Made by a program: the position numbers and the translations under genes. A stretch of DNA of 64,000 bases from Hysterangium stoloniferum. Its lineage: Eukaryota; Basidiomycota; Agaricomycetes; Hysterangiales; Hysterangiaceae. The stretch lies in assembly GCA_015178975.1 (NCBI GenBank), contig WHVD01000052.1, positions 62,001 to 126,000 on the forward strand, in the 5' to 3' direction. The notes beneath the pieces are model-generated. The model was not told the origin of the DNA and did not search any database. It was given only the letters and a program-made list of their open reading frames with translations. Position 1 is the stretch's first letter, and each line of letters opens with the position of its first letter. Below are positions 54,770 through 63,436 of the stretch, in pieces.

Positions 54770-55706
54770 TCAATCTACATTTGTGGGGCTATGCTTCTGC
54801 CCAACTTCAGCCATCTCCTGAGGGAGCTCTGCTCCCTCTGCAGGCACCCCATCCTCATCCGAACTGGCATCCTCGGAACTCCTGACCTGCAGCTCTTCAT
54901 AAATGTAGCTGCTGAACTCCGCCAGGAACTTCCAAAACTCTGAGCAGCACCCATGGAGTTCATTCACCACTACTATTTGTACCTTGTTGCTCTTCCTAAG
55001 CAACTCATTTTGGGCCTCTATGCCCTCAGCAATCCATCCCAAAATATCATCCAAACCCGAAAACCCATCCGACCCACTCATTTCCCATGCCACGGACCCT
55101 GTGGGCTGCTCATGCACAAGTGAGCACCTCACTTTGAGTTTCACGCACTGAAAGCACCCCAGTCCCTGCCCTGACTTTCGATTGCAATCTGTGTTCCGGT
55201 CATTACAACCGGAACACCACAGGTCATTCCATGTTGGTAGGCAGACTGGTGCCACTTTCCTTGCCTTCTGTTGATGTGGTTAGTTCCCGAGAATGCCCAT
55301 GGACCTGAGACTTACCTTTTGGGGGTTCTCCAGCTCCCCCTTGGACTCAGACTCAACCTCTGTCACCTTGTACTGAAAATGACAAGTCAGTTAAGTCATC
55401 ATGTTGTAACTACAGGAGTTACTTTGCCCATGGCAACTGCAGCCCTATCCGCAGCCACCCTGGATTTCTCTGCAGCAACCTGCGCAGCCTCCTCCTCATC
55501 CTTCTTCCTCTGCTCCTCAGCCGCTTTCTCTGCCGCCAATGCCGCCTGGTATTCTTTGTCCAAGGCCTCCTCTCTGCCTCCTCTTGCTGTTGATGCTGTT
55601 CCTCCCACTGCACTAAGATTTGGGCAGCAGTGAGAGGTGCCCAGTATTGGTTGCCCATGAGGGCCGAGCAGTTGGCATTGGTTTTCAGTGTTGGCTTTGG
55701 TCCCAT
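54770..55706 (-). CDS. Antisense Zn(II)2Cys6-type/coiled-coil protein carried by Gypsy A1
   Basis: Transcribed against pol, between the chromodomain and the 3' LTR. Exon 1 runs 55,706-55,423 (MGPKP..., a PLTAAQ block, then an Ala/Glu/Lys coiled coil; one frameshift near 55,580 in this copy). Intron 50 nt (55,422-55,373, GTAACT...TCAG), exon 2 55,372-55,316 (19 codons, acidic), intron 48 nt (55,315-55,268, GTAAGT...ACAG), exon 3 55,267-54,770 (165 codons plus stop). Exon 3 has W-C-S-G-C and overall spacing C-x2-C-x6-C-x9-C-x2-C-x6-C, that of fungal binuclear zinc-cluster DNA-binding domains, followed by a region with G-I-E-A-Q-N and an acidic tail. Minus-strand TATA box TATATAAAAAA at 55,752-55,764. 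Role unknown; a DNA-binding regulator or targeting factor of the element is one possibility. Confidence 0.75.
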
Positions 55707-55751
55707 ATTGATGATGGGGGTAATAAAAAAGAAGAAAATTCATTTTTTCAA

Positions 55752-55764
55752 TTTTTTATATAGG
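55752..55764 (-). promoter_or_regulatory. TATA box of the antisense gene (A1)
   Basis: CCTATATAAAAA-type sequence on the minus strand, about 50 bp before the antisense ATG. Conserved at 33,845-33,856 (A2) and 57,030-57,043 (A3), with an equivalent at 53,082-53,094 in family C. Confidence 0.65.
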
Positions 55765-56356
55765 CTTGTCGCATTTGAACCTTACCTTCCAGATCATGTG
55801 ACTTTATGACACATACGTATAACCGACATGACTTTTGACACATGCGCATAGCCGACAAAAACCTTATCAAGGTCTAGAGCCTCTTTGTGACTTCGGCATA
55901 AAGGGAGGGTACTGTTATGACCAGAATTCCCACCGGACTCCAGGCACTAACTTATACGCACCCACACCCTATCACACCAATTGTCAGTTTACCAGAATTC
56001 CCACCAGACTCTGTACATCAGACTTGTCCACATTCAACTTCATTACGTTGTGTATCAGTCACCAGAATACCCGCCGGGTTCCATCCCTGTCTATGTCCAA
56101 CCTCAGTCACCAGACCCCACTCAGAAAACCTGTCATCCCTCTAACTGAGCCCCATTCCCGTTTTAGTCAAATGACCTGTCATGATTCAGACTCTGCTCCC
56201 ACTCTGTTCCCATTATGGTTTATGACCTGTCACAATTCGGACTCTGCTCCATTCTGTTCTGTTCCTAACACCAAGTTTGGTGTTTACTTATCTCATTTTA
56301 TGTTTGCTAGTTTCATTTTCATTATTACTGGATTTGGTATGTTATTCATTCCACAG

Positions 56357-56402
56357 TCTATATAGTCTGGCAGATGTTGTACATACAATCCAGTCAGAAA
56401 AT
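56357..56402 (+). promoter_or_regulatory. LTR promoter: TATA box and inferred transcription start (family A)
   Basis: CTATATAG at 56,358-56,365 lies about 33 bp before AGTCAGAAAAT (56,392), whose complement follows the 5' LTR. If the element self-primes, transcription should start at or close to 56,392. Confidence 0.65.
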
Positions 56403-56541
56403 CAGCTTAGATTCTCCCCAGTAATCTAGTACATTTTCCGCTCTAAACTCCTCTTTGAATTACACTGCTTTCACTAGTCGGAGCCCATAGGCTCCAATGC
56501 ATCTAACTCTCAACCTCTGACTTATTTATCTCGACTCCCTG

Positions 56542-56760
56542 ACCTCTCAACCCACAACCTCTCAACCCACAACCTCTCAACCCACAACCTCTCAACCCAC
56601 AACCTCTCAACCCACAACCTCTCAACCCACAACCTCTCACAACCTCTCAACCCACAACCTCTCAACCCACAACCTCTCAACCCACAACCTCTCAACCCAC
56701 AACCTCTCAACCCACAACCTCTCAACCCACAACCTCTCAACCCACAACCTCTCAACCCAT
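56542..56760. repeat. 15-bp minisatellite in the LTR (about 14 copies)
   Basis: Unit CCTCTCAACCCACAA. The 5' LTR has about five copies at 39,329-39,405; other family A LTRs have one or two degenerate units. Long minus-strand ORFs across it (Gly-Leu-Arg-Gly-Cys repeats) are artefacts of the 15-bp period. Confidence 0.95.
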
Positions 56761-56837
56761 GACCCCTTGACCCACGACCCCTTGACCCATGAACTCTGCC
56801 CAGACTCCCCGGGATTCCCATCTGCCCATTTGAAATT

Positions 56838-56886
56838 GGACAACACGATCTCGTGAGGGTGCAGCCTATAAGCTGAAGCCAAGTCC
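56838..56886 (+). ncRNA. Conserved two-stem RNA hairpin in the LTR (shared by families A, B, C, H and the 7455 copy)
   Basis: Outer stem GGAC/GTCC and inner stem CAGC/GCTG around a 6-nt loop (CTATAA), with AAGCC between stems on the 3' side. Equivalent positions: 7834-7881, 20,489-20,545, 46,650-46,704, 25,416-25,468 (minus). In family H the outer stem is GAGC/GCTC and the inner CAAC/GTTG, preserving pairing and loop length. Lies downstream of the inferred start, so it is in the RNA. A cis-acting RNA element of the retrotransposon; role unknown. Confidence 0.65.
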
Positions 56887-57134
56887 TACTGGATCTCCTG
56901 CGGGTTTTTCTGGAAACCTTCCATGTATGCACCCTTAACAGTATTTTCTGAGGCCTTAGAAGCTTTGTTGGTTACATGTATGTGTCAAGATGTCAGGTGA
57001 TCTGGAAGGAAAGGTTCAAATGTGAGAAGCCTATATAAAAAATTCAAAATAAAAATCTTTTTCTTCTTTCATATCCCCACCTTATCACTTTGTGACCAAA
57101 ACTGACATGATGAAAACCAACCACCAGCTCATCC

Positions 57135-58080
57135 ATGGGTTCTCCATATCAGGCACCTCTCACAGCTGCTCAATTGCTCAAGCAGCATGAAGAGCAACAT
57201 TTCCAGTGTAAAGAGGCCAAGAAGAAGGCCAGGGAAGAAGAGGCTGAGTTGGAGAGGGAGTACTAGGTGGCAGTGGCTGCTGAGAAAGAGGCAGAGGAGA
57301 AAAGGAAGAGAGATGAGGAGGTGGTGGCCAAAAAGGCAGAGGTGGAAAAGGAGCTTGAGTTGCAGCAGAGTGTGCCAATGCATCCACAGTGGCTGCAGGC
57401 AAAGTAAGTTATTTTATTTTACATTTGAAGTTTTATGTTGACCATCCCAATAGTGCAAAGTGGCTGAAGTTGAGTCAGAGTCTGATGGAGAACTGGGAAG
57501 CCCCTAAAAGGTACAGTAAGTGAGAAACCTGTGGAAAATCCTTTGACTAACTTATGTTTGACAGAAGACTCAGAGGAATGGTCCAGCCTGCCTGGAGACC
57601 AAGAACAACCTGTGGTGCTCTGGTTCTAATGACTGGAACACTGAATGTTACAGAAAGTCCGGTCAGGGCCTGGGATGCTGGCCTTACACACACTAGAAGG
57701 CCAAGTGTTCCCTTGTGGAAGATGCATCAGGGTGGTCTGGGTCATGGGAATCAGGAAGTCACATGGAGAAACCAGGAACCTTTGAGGAGGTACTGGGACA
57801 GATTGCCACAGGCATTGAGGCCCATAATGTCTTGTTGCAGGAGGACAACAATGTCAGAAAGACATTGGTGGGTGGTTTTCAAGAGTTCTGTGGACTCTTC
57901 CAGGAGTTCATGGAGAACTACAAGGGTTATGAATGGCCCGATGCCATGGATGGTGGTAGTTCCAAGGAGACTGAGGGGACTGAGGATACCGTGAGGTCCA
58001 CAGAGCTTGAAGAGCTTCGTGAAGAGTTTTTTGAGGCAGGGAAAAAGAAACCTAGCCTGCCAATTGAAATAGAAGAATAG
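57135..58080 (+). pseudogene. Antisense Zn2Cys6/coiled-coil gene of A3
   Basis: Opposite to the A3 pol. Exon 1 57,135-57,403 (MGSPYQAPLTAAQLLKQHEE..., coiled coil, one TAG at 57,264), intron 57,404-57,453 (GTAAGT...AATAG, 50 nt), exon 2 57,454-57,510 (57 nt, same length as in A1), intron 57,511-57,564 (GTACAG...GACAG), exon 3 57,565-58,080. The cluster reads W-C-S-G-S...C...C-W-P-Y...C: two of six cysteines are replaced and a stop follows H, so this copy is decayed. The C-terminal 122 codons are open, with LGQIATGIEAHNVLLQEDNN, alignable with A1 and A2. TATA box at 57,030-57,043. Confidence 0.75.
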
Positions 58081-59017
58081 AAATAATATTTTTCTTTTTA
58101 ATACTTTAATGAAAAGTGTGAAAAATTAGGAATATCTATGGGACATCCTCCCAAGTCAAAATGAGACAAGTCAAAAATCAGTAAAAGCAAGAGAGACATA
58201 GGGTGACAAGGAAACATGATATGAATCCGAGATATGTACCAGGTCCACAGATAATGCATTCAGAGAGATGATAATGGTCCTGGCTTGACTGGGTAAGCTG
58301 TATGAAACTCGGTAACAATCTCTGTGGCATTCCTGAGTTCTGTGGCCAAAATACAAGAAGTTTCTTTATCTGTACCCTCATAACCCACCCACTTGACCAA
58401 GTAGAGCAGTTTACAAGTGTGTCAATGATTATCTATTTTTGAGTCTAGAATTTGTGAAATTTTAAACTCGGGTTCTCTATCTATAATGACCAGAGGGGGC
58501 GGAGGTTGTATGCAGTCTGGGATAGTGTTAGCAGTACATAGTTCTAACATAGAGACATGAAATCCCAGATGTACCACACAGATACTATCCAGAAGCTGCA
58601 AGGTCCATGATACAGAGCTGGCTTGTCCTATAATTTCAAATGGTCCTAAATACTTTTCAGCAGGTTTTTTAGAGGGACAGGTAGTCCAGAATAATTGAGC
58701 TTTAACAAAACATGGTCACCAATATTAAAGTTCAGTGGCAGAATCCAGTTTCTGTCTGCTGAATGTTGATATTGTTCTTGGGTAAATGTTATCACATTCT
58801 GGAGTTCTTGATGGAGTTCATCAAGGTCTGTGACAAACTCTTGAGCACAGGTGGAGGCCAAGTTCCATTCCAGGTGTACCATGATATTGGGATTATAACC
58901 ATATGTGCAAAGAAGGGGGATACACCAGTAGTGTCCAAGGGTGCATTGTTGTCTACAAATTCTGCAAGGGGTAACAGGGATTTCCAGTTGTCCTGTTAAT
59001 AGTTGCAATATATGGAG
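58081..59017 (-). pseudogene. pol: Gypsy A3 integrase C-terminus and chromodomain
   Basis: Read on the minus strand: NWKSLLPL-type (decayed) near 58,980, YGYNPNIMVHLEWNLAS near 58,890, HQELQNVITFTQEQYQHSADRNWILP near 58,780, GPF region near 58,640, then chromodomain near 58,510-58,350 (FEISQI..., YLVKWVGYEGTDKETS) and HTAYPVKPGPLSSL-like end near 58,260. Many frame breaks. Confidence 0.82.
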
Positions 59018-60506
59018 GTGTTTATAATTACTATAATCTCAAATATTTACTAATAAAAGTTTTATTTTTACAAAACTCCATCTTTAAATAGTGATATCTA
59101 TTCTGAAGCAATTATATCATCAAAAAACAACCATCAGAAATAGTTCTCCATATTACATCTTATACAACCCATAGTTATTTAACAAATTCCATTGTATATA
59201 ATTTCCTTCCTTTTACAGATGCCTACTAATACTTTTATTAGTACTTTGTTTTTTAAAAGTTGTAATGTAGTTATTTCCATGTAAAATGTTAAGAGTCGTG
59301 CACAGAGCTTATTGGAGGGTTTCCAGAGAAACCTGCAGGAAAGCTTGTAGGACTTGGCTTCAGCGTATAGGCTGCACCCTCGCAAGATCGTCTTGTCCAA
59401 TTTCAAATGGGCAGACAGGAATCCTGGGGAGTCTGGGAGGGGTTCGTGGGTTGAGAGGTTGAGGAGTCGAGATAAATAGGTCAGAGAATGAGTGATAGAT
59501 GGGTCAGAGCCCACAGGCTCTGACGAGGTCAAGCGGTGTGTTTCAAAGAGGAGATTAGAGCAGAAAATATACTTGAGATTACTGGGGGGAGGCTAAGCTG
59601 ATTTTCTGACTGGATTGTATGTACAACATCTGCCAGACTATATAGACTGTGGAATGAATAACATACCAAATCCAGTAATAATGAAAACTAAACTAGCAAA
59701 CATGAAACAAGATAAATAAACACCAAACTTGGTGTTAGGAATGGAATGGAGTGGAGCGGAGTCCAAATTGTGACAGGTTGTAAAACCATAATGGGAATGG
59801 GGTGGGAGTGGAGTCCGAATCATGACAGGTCATTTGACCATAACAGGAACAGGGCTCAGTTAGAGAGCTGTCGGGTTTTCTGAGTGGGGTCTGGTGACTG
59901 GTGCATGGGACAGGGTTGGAGATAGACAGGAGCGGAGTCCGGTGGTATTCTGGTGACTGATACATGAAGTAATGAAGGTTGAGCATGGACAGATCTGACA
60001 TATGGAGTCTGGCAGGTATTCTGGTAAATGGATAATTGGTGCATGTAGGGTGCAGGTGCAAAGTTAGTACCCGGAGTCCAGTGGGATTTCCAGTTGTAAC
60101 ATAAAATATGTAAAATATTATTGGAAACTTTTCATACCACAGCTGTCTTTATTAAGTAAAACCCCCTATATATTCTGGGTATCTTAAATCAAGTAGAAAT
60201 CTGTTTCGATTGACAGATCCATTCTGAAGTAATACATATGTATTTAGAGGTGCCAATGATGTACATATGCATTGAATGGACTATCTAAAGGTATCTATTT
60301 TTTGAAAGTATTAGTGTTTCAAACTACTAATTCTTTTTATTGTCTACTCGTATCCAGAAAGATTCTTTAGTTTGTAATGTACAAGAGAGTTTAAAACTTT
60401 TTGAAAGCTTTAAAAACCAAATTATGTTTGAATCACATCCCAAATGTTTAAATGACCTTTAGAGTATATTATAATTTAGTATACTTAATAGTTTTCAGAT
60501 ATTCTC
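59018..60506 (+). mobile_element. MITE M, full length, containing a solo LTR
   Basis: Outer pieces 59,018-59,286 and 60,107-60,506 match 6800-7442 end to end. Flanks ATATGGAG (59,010-59,017) and CTATGCAG (60,507-60,514) are a degenerate 8-bp duplication within the A3 integrase. Confidence 0.85.
59287..60101 (-). repeat. Solo LTR, family A, with TSD
   Basis: 815 bp, minus orientation; perfect TAAAA duplications at 59,282-59,286 and 60,102-60,106. TATA, priming block (near 59,595-59,615) and hairpin (near 59,346-59,395) are intact. Confidence 0.93.
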
Positions 60507-60514
60507 CTATGCAG

Positions 60515-61833
60515 AGGTATTGTTCCAGTGTCTGGTTGACACACTTGGTTTGTCCGACACCTTCTGGGTGGTACCCAGCTGTGAAGTATAACTTTATGTC
60601 CAAGGATTTTGCAAGGGATCTAAAGAAGTGAGATACAAATTCTGATCCTCAATTGGAAGTTATGTGGGATGGGACTACATGCTTGGAAAATATGTGGATA
60701 ATGAAAGGTTCCACTAACTGCATGGACATGATGGTATCATGTGTGGGTATGAAAATACCTTGCTTGAAGAATCTCTCAACAATGACTAGAATGGTGGAAA
60801 AGCCTTCAGAGTCTGGTAGGTGTGCAATGAAATCCATAGAGATGGAATTGCATGGGTGTTCCAATACTGGGAGTTGTTTCAGAAGCCCATATGACTTGTG
60901 ATGCTGTGATTTGGAGTGTAAACAAGTAATGCAAGATGTACAATGGTGCTTAATGAAATATCAGAGTCTGGGCCAAGTATATTCTCTTCTTATCACTGAT
61001 AGAGTCCTGTTAGCCTGAAATGTCCTGAGAGTGGGTGATTGTGTTTGTACTGGGTGATTCTGAGATGGAGGCCACCAGAGTCTGGTAGATATGTAGATAT
61101 GATCCTCAAGTCTAATGAAACCATGCTTGTCTAGAGACTACTGGGGTTGACTGGGGTCTATGGGGTTGTTGAGATGTGCCTTGGTTACCGGGTCTAGCAG
61201 AGTTGCTGATAGAATATCTTGATGTAATTTCTCGATATCCATAATGATAATTCCATGTATAACTGGATGAATGAGGTAAGTAGTGTGGACTGATGTGGTA
61301 AGTTGTGAATTCCTGAATATTGGTTTTAAGTTATGTGGGTTTATCATGGCATAGTTGTTACTCCCCTCTTTGGGATAGATATCCCATTGTCTACTCAAAG
61401 CATTGGGTTTTCCACCAAGGTGGCCAGGTCAAAAGCAGATGATCATATTAAAGGCTGATAGATATTTAGACCAATGGGCCCACTGGCAGGACAAAAGCTT
61501 CATGGTTGAAAAATATTGCAGGTTTTGTGATCTGTTACAATGTTGACCAGAAATTCCACACCCTCCAACTAGTGTCTCCATACTTTGAAGGCTTCAAAAA
61601 TTGCGAGAAGTACTTTGTCATAGACATCGTAATTGAGCTCCAGTCTGGTAATGGTCCAGGAGAGAAAAGCAACTGGGTGAATTTCTCTGTCAGAGTCCTG
61701 GATTGACAAAATGGCTCCTAATGCATAGTCTAAGGCATCCATTTCAACAATGAGTGGGAGGCCTGGCTTCAAGTGTGAAAGAATGGGAGCTGAATAAAAA
61801 GACACTTTTAAAAGATTAAAGCAGCACAACACT
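60515..61833 (-). pseudogene. pol: Gypsy A3 RNase H and integrase N-terminal half
   Basis: Minus strand: SAPILSHLKPGLPLIVEMDALDYALGAIL (61,790-61,700; the RNase H Asp-Ala-Ser is DAL here), VTDHKNL region near 61,540, the 61,398-61,138 linker (WDIYPKEGSNNYAMINPHNLKP), zinc region near 60,960-60,900, SMDFIAHLPDSEGFSTILVIVERFFKQ (60,845-60,770) and SGYHPEGVGQTKCVNQ-like text near 60,570. The catalytic VD is VE in this copy. Confidence 0.85.
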
Positions 61834-61835
61834 TA

Positions 61836-63434
61836 CAGTGGCTTCCAAAACTGTCCCAATGTTTTGGTAATTCTCAATAAATGCTTTATAACCCGCCAAA
61901 TAAATTTTTTAAAATAGTGAAATTATTCTCACATTTACCTTAGCATACTAGCTTTGATATACCCAAATATTACATAATATAGATCGATATTGGTGTCACA
62001 GTGAATATTTAAAAATGACCAATCATTGGGACAGTTTTGCAACCTCTCTTTTCACACATTTCATTATATCATATTATATTCTGGAGGGCCAGGAAAATTA
62101 CAAAAAAGTTTACATGACATCTATTTGATGTTCTAATTAATATGTGACATGAAACATCACATTTTAACTATCATTCTTATCATGAAAGCTATTTCCCCTC
62201 TCAAAAGAGAACAAGCCATCTCCCTCCTACAAAATGGACTCTCCAATAGGAATGTAGCCTCTACAACAGGTCTTAGCAAATCTACTATCAGTAGAATTGC
62301 TCAGGAGATAGAGATAGACAAAGAAAACCTGAAAGGAGGATGTCCATCCAAGCTTTCTCCTACTGACCAAAGGAGGATCATATATCAAATCACCTCTGGC
62401 AAACTAGATAATGCTATCCAGGCCACACACTACATTAATTCCATCAATAAATATCATGTCTCACCCAAAATAGTCAGAAGGACCTTGAAACAGCATGGTT
62501 TCAAAGCTGTAGTCAATGCAAAAGACCTTTGCTCAAGGCTCAACATAGAAAGCCCAGGTTACGCTTTGCCCTCAAGTACCAAAACTGGACTGTGGATGAT
62601 CAGAAAAGGGTCTTGTGGTCTGATGAGACCAATAGCAATAGGATTGGGTCAGATGGACATCAATATGTGTTGAAGAAAGCTGGAGAACCACTTTCTGATA
62701 GGACAACCCAACTTACAGTCAAGTATGGAGGTGGAGATATCATGGTGTAGGGCTGTATTGGTTGGAATGGAGTGGGAATGCTTGCAGAGATTGGAGGAAG
62801 GATGGATTCTGCACAATATGTGGAGATCCTGGCTCAGCATTTGTCCCAGAGCATTGAAGATTTGGATATTCCAACAGATGAGGCCATTTTCCAGCAGGAT
62901 AATAACCTAAACACATATCCAAGATGGCACAAAAATGGTTTTTTGAAAATCATATTCAGGTGTTAGACTGGACAGCACAGTCTCCTGACCTGAATCCCAT
63001 AGAACATCTTTGATTCCACCTGAAGAAACAGCTCCAGAAATATCCTTCACCATTAAAGGGAGTTTAGGGGTTATAGGAGAGGGTGGAAGTGGAATGGGCA
63101 AATATTGAGCCTCATAAGTGTCAGAAACTGATTGGAAATATGCCCAGAAGACTTGATGCTGTAATAAAGCCTCAGGGAGGCCATACAAAGTACTAGAATA
63201 ACAAGATATGTGATTCAAAAAGGGTGGTTGCAAAACTGTCCCAATGATTGGTCATTTTAAAATATTCACTGTGACACCAATATCCATCTATATTATGTAT
63301 TATTTGGGTATAACAAAGCTAGTATGCTAAGGTATGTGTGAGAATAATTTCACTATTTTAGAAAATTTATCTGGTGGGTTATAAAGCATTTATTGAGAAT
63401 TACCAAAACATTGGGATGGTTTTGGAAGCCACTG
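61836..63434 (+). mobile_element. Tc1-type DNA transposon with 209-bp terminal inverted repeats
   Basis: Ends CAGTGGCTTCC...GGAAGCCACTG flanked by TA (61,834-61,835 and 63,435-63,436). TIRs 61,836-62,044 and 63,226-63,434 are about 93% identical by eye. 1,599 bp in all, with one transposase gene. Inserted in the A3 RNase H region. Confidence 0.93.
62182..63196 (+). pseudogene. Tc1-family DD34E transposase, lightly damaged
   Basis: N-terminal helix-turn-helix (LKREQAISLLQNGLSNRNVASTTG, residues about 5-28, then KSTISRIA), a second HTH near residue 80-115, then the DDE domain: first Asp in RVLWSDET (62,615), GGG...GC block near 62,735, second Asp in FQQDNNLNTYP (62,890; DP-K-H decayed), third acid Glu in SPDLNPIEHL (62,985-63,015). 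One frameshift near 62,520, another near 62,925, and stops at 62,748, 63,012 and twice near 63,065. About 338 codons, the normal family length. The intact TIRs and few lesions indicate relatively recent activity. Confidence 0.88.
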
Positions 63435-63436
63435 TA

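Larger units (their letters stand above)
39066..56940 (+). mobile_element. Ty3/Gypsy chromovirus A1, LTR to LTR, split by element C
   Basis: 5' LTR 39,066-39,566, leader with self-complementary priming site, gag 39,601-40,874, pol 40,950-43,739 and 53,742-54,575, antisense gene 54,770-55,706, polypurine tract (AAAGGGAGGGTAC, 55,900-55,912), 3' LTR 55,913-56,940. Element C occupies 43,740-53,736. No target duplication is identified, because the sequence after the 3' LTR is the family's own leader. Confidence 0.88.
55913..56940 (+). repeat. 3' LTR of A1
   Basis: 1,028 bp, TGTTATGACC...CCCTTAACA. Complete set of signals: TATATA at 56,359-56,364, priming block AGTCAGAAAAT at 56,392-56,402, 15-bp minisatellite 56,542-56,760, hairpin 56,838-56,886. 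It is followed by GTATTTTCTGA, the family's own leader. Confidence 0.9.

Noticed and set aside
56542-56760. CRISPR-like array
   Set aside because: Direct tandem 15-bp units without spacers, in a eukaryotic LTR.
56522-56932. 136-codon minus-strand ORF with Gly-Leu-Arg-Gly-Cys repeats
   Set aside because: Produced by the 15-bp LTR minisatellite, which stays open in several frames because 15 is a multiple of 3.
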